Shown in pieces: positions 31,501 to 45,200 of a stretch of 64,000 nucleotides of DNA. Location: contig NW_011887293.1 in assembly GCF_000151315.2 (NCBI RefSeq), positions 666,693 to 730,692 on the forward strand, given 5' to 3'. Position 1 is the first letter of the stretch, and every line of letters starts with the position of its first letter. The stretch comes from Capsaspora owczarzaki ATCC 30864 (Eukaryota; Opisthokonta; Filasterea). The translations under genes and the position numbers were made by a program. Below the pieces are notes generated by a model. That model was not told the origin of the DNA. It ran no database searches and worked only from the letters and a program-made list of their open reading frames with translations.

Positions 31501-34500
31501 TAGCGGAAGGAGCATGTTCCCCGCTACTGCAAGCCTCGAGAGATTCGGGGCTTTGCACGTTGGGACGATCAGCTTGGATGCAATATCAGCACACAGCTGC
31601 GCGGCAAGGATTTGCTGATGAGCGATCAGCTCACGACCAAGGTGGTTTTGCGTGATGGTTGGGGCAAGCCACCGCTCGAGGGGCTGAGCGATGGTGGCTG
31701 GCTCAAAGACGTAATGCACGCGCTGCCCATCCTTTCCGATGCTCGACTGCGCCGCGTGGCAGACGATAAACATGAGAAACGACACAATCGGCTGCAGATG
31801 GAACTTGGCAGAGTCCGGAAGAAACCTCAAGTCGGGGTTGAGGTCGGTTGCCGACGGTGTGTTTAGAATCCCCTCGCAAACAAACGACAGGACTTGCGCA
31901 ACGGCCAAGTGAAGCGCAGGGAAGCGCAGCAGACGCGCGAGGGCGCACAGCACATGGAGGGAAAACCCAACACTGTGCGGCGTTTGCGAGCAGCTATACG
32001 CGAGAAACAACACGTAAACTTGCATACGCCGCCGCAGTTCCTGCTCACACCCTTCTGCCTGCTCGAGGGCAACGCAGAGGTGTGTGTGAATGACTTGTAG
32101 CCGTTTAAAGTTTTCGTCTGGAGGCAGTGCGTCCACACGAGTCCACTTTTCGAGAGCTCGCTCAAGCTGGGTCGTGGAGATGGTTGAGCTGCTGCCGTGC
32201 GTGTCGCTGGACTGGTTGGCAAAGCCATGGTCGATAGAGAGACAGCCCAGCGCGAGGTTTGGAATGTGAAGCTGCAAATGCATCAACGTCAACTCTCCTT
32301 GCGGCGCGCCACTATTGACTGCCGAAAACAGATGGCTGGCTTCAAGGGCGATCTGGCCGTGCAGAGTAAACTGCTGCATCGGGGGCGGGTTGGGTGCAAC
32401 GAGCAGGAAGAGCTCGGCCATCGTCTCCTCGCGATGTTGTCGCTCCAGGTCTTGCAACGAGTGGCGCTCACTGTACTGTGCAAGTAGCTTTCTCACCATG
32501 ACACTTTCTTGTGCCAAGTGGCGGGCCATCAGTTTTGGGTAAAACCGCTCCAGACAAGCCGACAGGCTTTCGCGCACCGCCGCGTCCAGAGTAGAATCGT
32601 CGGACTCGGAGGGCAGGATGTGCGCATGACATGCGGTCAGACACTCGGACAACACCTCGTATCCATCGGGATCATCAACGCACGCCAGGCACATGTCAAG
32701 AAGCCAGTCATCGTGAAAGGCTTTGACAGACTGCACCAACGCAGGATAGGGGAAGTGCACAAGTGATTTCCCGACGTCGACACACCATGCGAGCAAGAGC
32801 TCTGTTTTCCAGGCCGGCCGGCATCGAAGGGTAGTGGTGCTTTCCAGAGCGAGGTTGACGAGAGCACATGCGTCAGCGAAGGAAGAGTTGCCCACCGCTG
32901 CAGCCGTGTCAGAGCAAACAACTTGCGACACGTCGGAAACGTGCCAATCGCTCGGCTGAAGAATAGAAAGAACCAACGCAGCGCCAAAGGTTCGCATTCC
33001 CAGCGAATACTGCACGACCTGAGTGAATGCGTTCAGCACGAGCATCAGCCGTGCGGGATGCTCGTGGTCACAGCATCGCATAGTAGACCGTCCGAGTTTG
33101 ACTCCGAGGCTGGAGTGCGGCGAGGACTGGGAGTGTCCACGCGGGAAGAGCCAAGCGAGGAACGCGGCAACGATCGCGCGCTCACGAATGTCGATCTCGA
33201 CCGGTGACATATCTGGCGCGCTGGATGACGCAAAGAACGCAACCACATGTGGCGCTGTTGTTAGGGAAACTCGGGCGGTTGGGGAGAACAGAAAGGCCAG
33301 CAGAGCCAAGTCCAGCGTCGAGACCTGAGCTCGAGTACACGTCAGCGCGTCGTGCGCAACATGGAGAGCCACAACCTCTGCAGCCAACTCAAGCAATGCC
33401 GGGACGGGACAATCGGCGAGCGCAGATTTAGCCAAGTGTTGTCGGCGCGGTGCAGGCGGAGGCTGGCGCGCAGATGGCGGCTGGCGCAATGGTGATGTGG
33501 ACGTGTCCATGTCGGTCAACTCAGAGTCGTCATCGTCCGTCGTTGTGTCTGCATCGGCAATAACAGCGGTCGAACGCCCGATACTGGGACTCGAGCCCAA
33601 GAACTGGCGGCGTCGAGGAGGAGGAGGAGGAGGAGGAGAAGGTCGTGCGGCATTGCCAACACCGTCAAATAAGTCCATTGGCTCCGCAGCACAGGCCAAG
33701 GACGGCAGGGTCCGAGTGTAGTTCACCACATCAAGCTGGTGAGTGGGGCACAGGGCCACCAGGATTTCGCGCACAGCGACAGCATGGGAAGAGCCAACCT
33801 TCCACTTCAACGTCCAAGCCACGCTGATGGTCAGCCGCAGTTCGCCGAGTAGGCCGAGCAGCGCAGCATGAATCGCGGGTAGCGCCGCCAACTGGCAGGA
33901 AGAAAGATACTGGCGACAGACATCCAAGGCACAATCCATGGCGGTGGAGAGTACGTCGGTCAGAGGCGAGTCGTGTTCGGCCGGCCGACTGTGCTCGGCA
34001 GTCAGAACGAGCGCGTGCTGCACTGTCTGCAGTAAGCCAATAGCCTGCGCAATGCGAACCCCAGGCGCCACCCATGACGGTGCAGAAGAAAGAGACGCAA
34101 AGGCACGCGAGTGTCCTTGAAGGAGCTCGCAGCCTCGGGTCACAGCCAGCGCGCTTGGAACAGGGACTCTAGACCTCGTCTCCATGAGGACAGCATTGTC
34201 ACTGGGAAGTGAGGGCGCCTCTGCAGCAAGTGCAAAGCTCAAGCGGCTCCAGTGCAAGAGTACACGCGATCCCAAGAGGTGCAGCCAATCGCGATCTCCA
34301 GGTCCGATCGCACGAATGTCCAGGTCTGCGTCCACAGGGTTGGTTCCGGCATGTTCCTCCACTGTGCTCGTCCCAAAGGCACCAAAATCGTCGTCGTCAT
34401 CCAGATCAATCACCACGGAAGAGGAGTCGGCGGAAGTTCGTTGCTGGAAGGAGCTCGAAAGGAAGCGAGATTTCGGGACGACCTTGGGCTTTTTATCGTC

Positions 34501-37500
34501 GTAGCTGCCACTGCTGCCTGGGGCGCTGCTCGGCAGCGACAATCCCCGGGCTGATTGAGCACCAGACGACTCGTGCGAACGATAGACACTCACTCCCGTT
34601 AAGGTTGGCAGGGCGACAGCGACTGCGCTGCCGAAACTGGATGCGTTCACCAACAATGCAACAAATCGACACCACGCATGCTCTGCGCGTGAGAAACCAC
34701 TACTGCTATCGGGAGCATCGCTGAACTGACGATGAGAGGACAATGCCAGAGAGTGCAGCGAGTATGGCGGCGCCAGCACCTTTTCCATGAGCTCTAGCAG
34801 CTGGATCCGATCCTCGAGGGTTGGCGTTGGACCAGAAAGCGTCGTTGTTACACGCTCAGACCAACGCGAAAAGAACTTGTCGATGGCAGACACCGCTGTT
34901 TCAAGCCCCACACCAACTCCGGCAGAAGGGGCTTGGTGTGCCGACTGAAACAAGGAAAAGACGGACTTGCTGATCACGCTGGTCCAATAACAGAGCGGTG
35001 CCAGCGTTTCTGCGACAGCCGGCGAGGCTTTCTTTGTGGAGGACAATGGAGCGGTCGAACCAGCAGCAGTGAAAATGGCGGGGTTCGACTGCTTGTCTAT
35101 GGAGTCGAGCTGCTCAAGCGAGAGAATGGCCTTCACGATCGCTCCTATTGCAACAGGGGATGCGGAGTGCCCAGAGATGGACTGTCGAACACCTCCCTCG
35201 CATACCGTCGGTGCATGTCGGGCGGATGCACCGCGAAACGCAACATCCACCCATTGCCGCTTCAAGCGACACACGACGTCGTCCAGCAGCTGAACGTCGG
35301 ACAGATAGTGATATTGCAGGCCAACAAGCCATGACTGGACGTCTTGGGCGTTTTCGGGGCGAAGGGATGTACGACCAAAGCAGGCCAACGCGGCAGCGTG
35401 CAAGTCGGCGAGCGTTCGCAGGTCTGGCGAAATCGTCGGAATTTGGCGCGCGAAATATTTGGCGGCAGACGACGAATTGGGGAAATTCGGGCCCTGCAGC
35501 ATGCCTGAGAGCGTTGCAGGATTGAACGGGGTGGAGGGAACAAGCCAGCGCAAGAACAATAGCGCAGCATCAGCCTGGAACGCCACGTCAGATCCCATAG
35601 AGTGCTCGGGATGCCGCTCGTTCTCGCACTCTCGAATCAAGTGTCCACAGGCGGCCTGCACGGCCGAAGGATGGAAGGCGTTTCGCAACGCGATATCCGA
35701 CTCAACAGACAAGTAGGTCAATAAAAATACAAGAGCTGCGTGGAAGATGGATCTGTTTTCAGGTCACATATTCCCTTCAAGTTAGCCAATTTCACGACGA
35801 AAATCCCGAGCGAGGACTCGCTTCTTTTCATCATGTGTTGCTTTGAAACTCACAGAGACGCGGAGCTGGGGCAAGAGGTGGCGAGAATGTTGGCGACGGC
35901 CGATGGCGATGGAAACAGCTCGGCAACATCGACGGATTTCGTTGCGAGGAGGAGCGAGAGCAATCGAAAGCAGACCTCGGGCTGCTGAGCGACCGCCAGA
36001 CGCCGGACAAGATGCAACGACAATCGACGCAGCTGGTCCGTCGTCGAGGCCAATTGCATTACCAGGCGGCAGTCGTGCGAGGCGACTTGGAGGGCAAAGC
36101 AGGAGGCGAAAGCTCTCAACGCTCCGTCCAGCACATCACGTGCGTTGGGCGCTTGCATGCGCGTTTTGCACACGAGCGAGGAGACTGTCTCAACGACCTC
36201 TGGCAGCTGTAAGGTCTTGTACTCGCTGCCCACGACAGAGCAACGTTGGATGGCCAGAGCGAGCACGCGAAGCCACACGGGCGACCGCTTGTTTTCAGAC
36301 AAGAGAGCGACTTGTTCCAGCACGTAGATCAGAGCGTTGGACGCCGACGCATTGGCAAGAATACGCGGCTCTACCAAAAAACCCCAGGTTGTTACAAAAG
36401 AGTCAGCACTTTTGTCGCATTCGCTTGGAAGAAAACGGTTGAATTCTTTTTTCAGTTCTTACTTTTCGGATCGCGTGCCTCTGCTGCAGGAGGAGGAGGA
36501 GGAGCAGCGTGCAGGTGCGATGCAAGCTGCAAGTGGAGTACATCTGCAGCCCAGTCAGCAAACACCACCATCGTATCAAGAGTGGTGCGACTTTGAAATG
36601 CATCCGGGACCTCGAGGTCACGGCATATAGACTCCCAAAACAACGCGGACAAGGTGCTAGCGGGATAGCTTGGGCGACCCTTCTTGCTAGCACTCTCGGA
36701 CTTTGAAAAGGCTGGTCGTGTTAACAGCAGCAATTGTGTGTGAAGGTGAAGAAAGCGGATTGAGGGTCGCAGCGCACTCACGTCGCGTCGCCATCGATTC
36801 GGTTCGCATAGCACGGGAGACAGCAGGTTGCCCAGCTCTCGGGCATCGTCGAGCGCTCCGTTAGCAACGAACTGCTCCATGACGATGCCAGAGAGTTGCA
36901 CGGAGGACGCCGAGAAGGTGAACTTGTCGTCTCGGTCATCCGTAAAGTGACTGAAAAAATTCAGCACCTTGCGTCGTTCTTCGGCCGACTGCATCCACTG
37001 TGCATGAGAGAGGAGGCCGCAGAGCACTGCGGCACACTGGCTCCGATCAAAGTCGACGCGCATGTTGGATTTGGAGACGGCACGCGCCCAGTGTATCGAA
37101 TAGCGTCCCCAGAAAGCTATGGAGCAACATCAAGCCAGAGCATCATCAAGGCAGGCGTAAGTGAGGAGCGAGCCAAGGATGGTGGTCAGTGGAGTGATCT
37201 CAAGGAACAACCCCTCGTTACCGTGGAACTGCTTTTGTGTGAGCACGCAGGCGTATGACGGCACAGATACAATCGACTCGAGGAGTTTGCCATATTCCAC
37301 AAAGATGGCATCGCTGACTTGCGAGTCGGCGACAACACGCTCGAGGTGCTCGAACAGTTTTGGCACGACGATGCTCAGATTTTCTGCAAAACAAAAGGGA
37401 AGCGCGCGTGTTCAACCACGTCTGTCAGTCAGTCTGCACCGTCCCCCCCCCCAAGGTTCACCATCGCATAGCAAGTTTCACACGCGCAACTTCGCACTTT

Positions 37501-38438
37501 TCTCGGCACTCTTGATAGTCTCATTCATGGCCTGGAAGTCAAAACAGTGACCAAGTTTTCCGCATGAGCCTTCCCATCCATCCAACCCACACATTTGGTT
37601 TGTTCAAAAAGTACGCACCGTTACGATGCTCAGCCGGGCTTGTTCTGACCGGTCCATGGATGACGCAACCTCAACCAGTTGCCGCAAAATGAGGGAAAAC
37701 GTCCATGGCGCTTGACGCTGCAATGCTGAGCTCTGCACCAGCTTCAATTCGATGGCTGCATTTGATTGCAGCAGCTTTTTCACGGCAGAGTTGAACTGGA
37801 GTTCGCTGCATAGTTTGATCACCTGTCGAAGGAGCAAGAGCCAAAAAGGTGAGTTTCAAAGCAAAGTCACTGAGAAACGGACTGAGAAAAAAAAAAAAAA
37901 AGCCGCCAAATCCTGTCGCGAAAGCCGCCAAAAAAGCCGCCGCGACCAGGTGGCTGCGCATCGATGCCAACGCCATTTTTAACAGCGGTGAAGCAATGGC
38001 AAGAGTGATGCCACGTCCGCCAACGCACGCCGCCGGACGCCGCGGCAGTCTGTGCCATGCTGGTGCGCGGGGAGAAGAGGAGGGCAAAAAGTGAAACGCG
38101 GCGCCAGAACGCGATCAACTTTGGAGCCAGCCAGCCAGCGCGGCTCGCGGGCCCAGGCGGCCAAACACACCAATCACCTGCACCTCGTGCATCAGACGCT
38201 CGGATCAAGCGATCTCTTGGCGTGGGGGTTCGCCAGTCGAGTCTGGTTGCTGGGAACGCGTGCTCAGACGAACGAGCGTTGCAATCCTCTGCAAGCAGTG
38301 GTCCACCGGCCCCCCTCTTCCCAAATCAGAAGCAACGTGGAGCCTAAAGCATCTAGTCTTGACTACCTGCTTGCTCGTCGTGGCGGAGGCGAGTTGGTTC
38401 AGCGTGTCTTTGACATGGCGAAGCGGATCGCTCATCAT
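25561..38438 (-). CDS. ATM: ATM serine/threonine protein kinase (PIKK)
   Basis: Apical kinase of the DNA double-strand-break response. Exons: 38367-38438, 37619-37822, 37498-37531, 37222-37383, 36463-37116, 35854-36370, and a giant last exon 25561 to about 35700. Predicted length is about 3,900 residues; human ATM has 3,056. The N-terminal two thirds are helical HEAT-like repeats with Ser- and Pro-rich inserts. The FAT region contains AAWRNCQWD-type ATM motifs. The kinase domain has GNDDLRQDAVMQQVF, GLGDRHVVN and HIDFGVAFDQGKIL. The segment GMGVSGIEGTFRRC and the C-terminal FATC, ending in GWQAWV, identify ATM rather than ATR, mTOR or DNA-PK. Phases close at all junctions except between 35854 (phase 2) and the last exon, where the only good acceptors (TTGAG at 35701, GCAG near 35735) give phase 0 or 1. 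That junction is therefore uncertain. Start: two adjacent ATGs at 38433-38438. Confidence 0.93.
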
Positions 38439-38870
38439 TTTGCGCGCCAATCTCAACACCAACAACACACAGGTCGACAAAAAGGAATTGGAGTGAACTC
38501 TGCCATACAAAAGGACGATGCGTTCAAAAGAAACATCGGGTTCATTCACATCAATATATCTACATGGGCAGATCGGAAGGGCGCAGCAAAGTCGAACGGC
38601 GAGTGGAGTTGCGCTGAAAGCGAGAGAGCGAGAACAACACGCACACAAAGTCAAAACAAGCAAGAGAAAAGCGGAAAGCCACACCTCCCATGTCCCATAA
38701 CAGACACACAACGTTCAAAGACAAGCACCGAAAAACAACAAAACAACCAACCAACCAAGCAAACAAAGACAACCAGGCGGCACTGGGAAAAGCGAAGACC
38801 AGCCTCAGCTTTCAAACAGCCAGTGCAAGCATGCAACAACCAAGCACGCGACACACTTCCAAGGAGCACA
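38439..38870. promoter_or_regulatory. Gap between cyclin Y stop and ATM start
   Basis: About 430 bp on the minus strand between two tandem genes, A/C-rich on the plus strand with CAAA/CCAA repeats (38725-38775). It must contain the cyclin Y 3' UTR and the ATM promoter. No element was recognised, and in-frame extension of the ATM frame upstream is low-complexity. Confidence 0.5.
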
Positions 38871-41733
38871 TCATGACAGAATAGCCATGGCACTCTTGGG
38901 CTCGTACAACTCGCAGCTCTTTGCGCGTTTTCGCAAAGGCAGGTTTTTTGCTTCTCGTTCCTTCGCCATGGACATTGCCTGATCGTGAACAACCGAATCC
39001 GTGGGGAGAATCGGGGGGGGGGGGAGGTGGGGTCAGTGCCGAATCTTTCGCCACATAACAAAGACAACCGCAACTAGCAAACAACACAAACTCGGCGTCA
39101 TTGTCTCACCTCCATCTTCTCGGCTTGTTCCTGAGTGAGAGGCTTCAAAGTAAAAGTCCTATTGGTGTCCTCGGCAAGACTTCGCAAATCCAAGTAGTAC
39201 TTTGTGTAGACGCTGGCTGGGACGCTGACATTGAACATGATTTGCGTGATATAGTACTTTTCTAGCTTGTTGCTGCATGAGGGGGTAGAGCATTGTTCCA
39301 AGAAGGAGGTCAGCGATGTGCGGGATGCTGAAAATCAGGACACACAAAAAGCTCATGGAAAGCGGCGCCAAACCAACCAACCAATCAAACAAAACGAAAA
39401 AACAAGCGACTTACAAATCTTCAACGGTGACATCTGGGAAAATGGTGCAAAAGTCGACATTCCAGACGGCTTGGTCGTCCCACACCTTGCACGCCAGCAA
39501 CACAGCGCCCAGAGTGATTCGCTTCCAGTTGGTGGCGTGAATGGTCAGATTTGCGCTCATGATGAGTCGCTCGACATAGACCAGTGTAATGATGGCACAC
39601 TCGGCCGTCAACTGTTCATTTTCGACAAGCAGCGCAGTTGAGTGTCATGATTACGCGAGAAAGAACACCGAAAAAACAAACAAACATCCCACTTACTGCT
39701 GCAGAGACAAACAGTGTCTTGATAAATTGGTAGATTTTCTCTTCACTGGCCATCAGCTTATCGTAATGATCAAAGTTTGTTCCCTTCTATCAAATGGGAG
39801 AGCGAGGTAGGGTAGTGTCGGGTAGGGTAAGGGGTTTGACAGGAGCGTGAGAAACTGAGCAAAACGAAAAAGGCAGACAAGCAATCGCCAAATCACGTAC
39901 CGCAAGGGGGTGCTTCTTTTCATCAAAGATATCCACAAAGTGCGGGGTTTCGACCTTGTGCCCAGCTTCCATGCAGTAATAAATGGCCAAGGCAACACTA
40001 AAGAGGGTTGTTCCGCAAAAAAAAAAAAAAGTCAGCATTGCGCCGCCGTCACCTGCTTGTTGGACCCCCCCCCACCCACACACACCCCGCATCCAACACG
40101 CATGTGCACGCGCTTGATCGTCCTTACCATTTGAATGTCTCGTCCAAGTCAGGCTGAGAAACGGTGGCATCCACAAAGAAGGTCGAGGTCGAGTTGAACT
40201 TGGTTTTCGTGTCTGTGATGACGACCGAGTTTGCCTTCTTCTTTCGCTTTGAATTGCTGTATGACAGCGGGCTCGGGTCTGCCGCCGACTGGTTGACGGC
40301 TGCCAAGAACAGCGACTCGCGGCGATTTGAGTTGTCCGCTGTGTTTTGCAGAAAAGCAAAAATTTACAAGAGGATCAGTTTCAACGCGGAAAAAAAACCC
40401 AAAAGTTTGGTTCCAAGCAAAACCCCTAAAGTGTCCCGCTGCGTGGAGTGGTGATGATGATGATGGTAAGAATGAGTGGCGCTTGGTCGTTGAGTGAGAG
40501 ATGGATGAGTCACCTTCCTAACAACACATTCTAATCCAGATTCGCCGCCAAAAGCACTCAGATGACCGACCCTTCTTCAACCTCCCGGTTCCCCACGCAC
40601 CGACGCAAGGTGAGGAGCGAGCCTCAGAGTGGCTTGAATGCCGCTGGTCACATCGTGGGACGAGTCTGCAAACACAAACCCCAAAGCGTCGCGGTGATTC
40701 ATAGCACGAAGAGGTGAAAAAAAGCCGTTGTCTTGGAGAAAAAGAAAAAAGAAAAAAAAAAAAAAACGAACTGAGCAAGATCTCGTTCACGATTGTCACA
40801 CCACTTGCGGTTCAACGTGGTTGAGTGCAAAAGATGACAATGATGACAGTGACTGGAGAATGGATGTCGGATAGGATGCAAGCGACCACATGAGGATTCT
40901 GTGGAATGGGAGCAGAGCGCAACAACCGCAAGCGGGAAATCCAAAAAAAAAAAAAAAAAAAAAGTTGCCGACGAAGAAGGGACTCAAACACTCGACGATC
41001 GACATCGGCATTGAGCGGCAGAGGACAGCAAGTAGAATGAAGGAGATAAAGGAGAGATAGAGAGAGCAGGAAACAAAAGAGAGGAGAGGAAACCAAGGTG
41101 AAAGAGCGAGTGGTCGTGCTGAAAGGAAAGAACAGAAAGACAAGAAACAAAGTCTCGCTCTGCGCCTCAAAGTCATCGGCAAACCAGCCCAACCCCCCCA
41201 AACCACAGAGCGAGCACATGGCTTCTGGAACAAGCAGTGGAATACACACTCAAACAACAACAACGGTGGAGAGTTGGAGCAGTGGGGGGGGGGGAAAAAA
41301 AGGCAGAAGAACAAGCAAGTGGAATGGAAAGTTTTCAATTCAACATACGCTCTCGCTCGCTGATGTGCTGGACAAGGTCATCGACGCTCGGAGCGGCGGT
41401 GTCAGTCTGGGAGGACTGAGATGGATCTTGCCCGCTTCCTGCGGCGGAGGCAGGGGCGTCCTGCCGCGATTTCGTGAGCTTGGCGCCAGACAGACTTGGC
41501 ATGCGACTCAGGAGCTTGCTGCCTGCTCTCCGCCGCTCAGTCCCCGTGCCGTCTCTTGGCGATTCCACGTCCACCTGGAGCATCTCTGGCCGTTGCGATG
41601 CCGGCGACGTCGATGCTGCCGCTGTGGATGCGACTTCGGTCGCTTTGTGCTGTTGATGAATGCTGCGCGCTGCGTAGGGGTCGTTGCTGCTACTGCTGCC
41701 CCCGTCCATTGGCTTGGCCAGACACGAGCCCAT
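38871..41733 (-). CDS. CCNY: Cyclin Y
   Basis: Membrane-anchored cyclin that activates PFTAIRE/PCTAIRE kinases (CDK14, CDK16) and, in animals, promotes LRP6 phosphorylation in Wnt signalling. Exons: 41349-41733, about 40597-40665, 40128-40338, 39901-39997, 39697-39786, 39415-39611, 39110-39272 and 38871-38978, giving about 439 residues (human 341). The N-terminus MGSCLAKP keeps Gly2 and a nearby Cys for myristoylation and palmitoylation. Further landmarks are [44 protein letters not shown], the cyclin box [35 protein letters not shown], and [15 protein letters not shown]. Junctions from exon 3 on match human CCNY without gaps. The exact end of exon 2 is uncertain: the best donor consensus (GTGCGT at 40595-40600) gives the wrong phase, so a nearby GTGGGG was preferred. 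Confidence 0.93.
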
Positions 41734-42223
41734 TCTTTTCTTCTAGTTCTACTCGATTCTTCTCAATGCAATGTTCGAGGTTTGACGTGGCTGGCTTGGC
41801 TGAGTGTGCTTCTCTGGTAAGTTGTGTTTTTGAGCGAGTTTTGAGGTTTTTTTTTTTCTTGTGGAAGAAGCAGGAAATAAAAAAATAAAAATAAAAATAA
41901 AACAAAAAGCAGGAATGATTGTTGCAAGATCGTTTTGGTGGAAGTCTCAGAGTCAAATTGGGGGAAAATGGGTTGATGACGATCATCATCAAAGTAGACT
42001 TTGTCAAATGCGTGCTGGTTGATGGTGGAGGAGGCAAACGAAAGAAAGAACCGCAATCCAATTTTGCATCTCCAAATACTCGCCGTGTCGTGGGCCTTTG
42101 ACTCTCTCTCTCTCTCTCTCTCTCCCTCTCGAGTGTGAATGCAAGTAGTAGTTCTGGGTTGTTTTTGACGAATTTTTGATGCTCCAACTGCGGGGTTCAC
42201 TCTTGCAACTCCATTCAGCAACA
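41734..42223. promoter_or_regulatory. Divergent promoter region of cyclin Y and the hydrolase gene
   Basis: 490 bp between divergent start codons, with a T run, AAATA repeats (41876-41905) and a CT run (about 42100-42123). CT-rich tracts close to starts recur in this window. No defined motif was recognised. Confidence 0.5.
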
Positions 42224-45200
42224 ATGCGTTGTCGACTGTTGGTTGTTGTTTGTGCCGCTCTGCTGTTGCTCGCCTGCCTCCAAACAGCAGTGGATGCGCA
42301 GTAAGCCACACCGCCTTTGCTCCCCCACTTTTGAGTCCCCAACACCCTTCTTTGTTCTGGGTTGGCCATGCATTCCCCCACCCATCTCCTCTCATCCATT
42401 GTATGGAAACAGCCGGAGCCTTGATCGGCTGAATGCTAAACAAAACCCAACCCAACCCAACTCACTCCACTCACCCGGCTCCAACTCCAACTCCACACTC
42501 AAATCAGATCATTCCGCCTCGAAGCAGGCGACGGGATTGCCCTCACTGTCGAGACCACGCCCGTCGTGTCGTACGAGGTGCTGGTCGACGGCCGCCCTTG
42601 GCTGCAATCGGGCGTCACTGCGCTCTCGAGCCGCGGCAAATTGTACACGTCCAGCGTGGGACTGCGCTTTGTCGATGCCGCCATGGTCGCCGACCGCGAT
42701 GCGCTCCTCGGCGAGTTCCAGAAGCTCACTCTCATGTGGATCACGGCGGGCGGCACGGCCTACAACACGTCCTTTGTTGCGTACAAGTCGGCGCCCGTTC
42801 TGCGTTTCATTCAGGATTTCCCCTATGTAAAAAACACAAGCAAATCTCGCATTGACGACGGTGGCAAATTGTTTTTTTTTAATTGTCAGTCTGATCATTG
42901 TTCTAACTTTGTTGGTTCCATTTGTTCTTTTGGTGCCGCACACACAGGGCGTGGAGGATTGCTCGAACGGCGGCAACTCGGACATCGTTTCAGCATTCCC
43001 GGCTTTCCGGACCTCGGAATCATCGGATCTCAACTATCTAACCTACTACAACACGTTTGCTGTTCCGCACATGGGTGAGTTTGGGCGCATCTCTGTCCTG
43101 GCTTGGATTATTCGGGAGAACTTGCCGTGCCAATGTTGAATCTGACTGTACTCGCCCATACCCGTCAATTCTCAGCTCATTGGCCCGATTCGAGCTATCC
43201 AGGTGGGGGCGGCAGCGGTGTTCCACTCGTCTTGTACAACGAGCAGCTGCGAACAGTCCTCCTGTCTCCTGCATCAAACTTTTTGGTGGCGACGCAGACT
43301 TATGCACCTTCCCTTGACGGCCAGTTTGCCGCCGGAATTCTCGGCACGGTCGAGTCCATTCCGGTTGGCTTTTCGCAGGACTTTGTGCTCTTTGGCGGCT
43401 TTGGTGTGCGCTCCACGTTCGCAGTTTGGGGCGAGTACCTCCTTGCGCGATACAAGAAAGCCCGCGCGACCTTTGACTCTGATTTGAGCATCTCGCATCT
43501 TGGCTATTGGACGGTAATGGCTGAGTTTGTGCTGAGCTTGTGCTGAGTTGGTGCTGGTGGGCTATAGTGAGTGCATCTGGCTCACATTGTACTGTGTTCT
43601 TACTCTACTCCACAAACACACACAGGACAATGGCGCGTACTACTACTATCAGACCGAGAGCAACACGACCTATCAGCAGGTAATCATACCACTTCACAGT
43701 TCCTGTTTTGGGTTGGATGTCCTTGTCTCTTGCTTGCAGTTATAAGCTGACGCCTTGAGCCGTGCGCGCCCAGACGCTGCTTGACGTGCAAGTCAACCTG
43801 AATGCCACAGGTCTCCCCGTGCAGTACATGCAGTTTGACTCTTGGTGGTACTACAAGGGCATCAACGACGGAGTCACGCTTTGGGAGCCCATGCCGTCAG
43901 TGTTCCCGTCCGGCCTGAACCAGTTCCTGCTTGGCGACATGCCAGTTGCGCTGCACAACCGCTACTTTGCTCCTGATAACCTGTACCGCGCGAATTACTC
44001 TTTGATTTGCGAAGACTGGGGCTGCTTGCCGCTCGATGAAGCCCTGTTTGAGCACATGATGAGCCGTGTCAAGCCGTGGCGTACCTTCTTGTACGAGCAA
44101 GATTGGCTTGTGGATACCTTCCTCAACTTGAACTGCACCCGCAACAATGTCACCAACGCAATGACATGGCTGCAGGCCATGGGCAACGCTGCTACTCGCC
44201 AAGGTGAGGGTTTCAACGCAGCTACCAGCCAGCCAGCCGGCTGGGTTCGGAGTACTCCAAAGCACTGTAACGCTCACTTCCGTTTTGCATTAACTTTTGG
44301 TAGGCATGACCGTTCAGTACTGCATGCCTCTTCCCAACTTCCTGCTGGCTTCGGTCACAGTGCAGGCTGTCAACCAGGCTCGCGCGTCGGACGACTATCG
44401 CCCGTCTTTCCGTCAGGTAAGTGAAATTCTGAATGAGTGCGCTGTCGTTACAAGATAACCCTTCCACCCCCCCCCCGCCCCGCCTCCTCCGACTTACGAA
44501 TTTTGCACTGCTCCATCCACTGCAGTGGGAGATCGGTCCGTCCAGCATGCTCATCTGGGCCCTCGGCATGTTCCCGTTCAAGGACGATTTCTGGAGCAAC
44601 TCGACCCAGCCAGGCTGCAGCACCAACTACCCTCGCTGCTACGAGCCGCAGCCGTATCTGCAGGCGCTGGTTGCCGCACTGAGTGCCGGTCCTGTCGGCC
44701 CTTCCGACCGCATTGGCTACGCCGACCCGGATGTGATTTTGCGCACTTGCCGCGCCACGGATGGCCTCCTCTTCAAACCCGACCGACCTGCGATTCCCCT
44801 TGACTCGACTTACCGCGTGGGCTTTGCCAACGCCAGCACAGTCAACGTGATTGAGACCGAGAGCGACTTTGAAGGTGTCCGATGGCACTACGTCCTCGCC
44901 ACCGAGATCGCACAGCCGTTCAACGTGACCTTGGCCGAGCTTCAAGAGCCGAATCAGCGCGAGTTTCTTGCGTTTGACTACTTTGACATTGGTGCTGGTG
45001 GCGTGCGTGTCACCCAGCAAGAGCCGCTGGTCATCACAACGCCGAATGTCCTGAGCGATCCTGCCAACGCAGTCCCGATGCGCTACACTGTCTTGGCGCC
45101 CGTCCTGCCCCGCAGCGGTTGGACCCTCCTGGGCGAGGCGCTCAAGTATGTGACTGCGTCGCGCCAGCGTTTCGCTGCGATCGACGACTCGGAGCAACGT

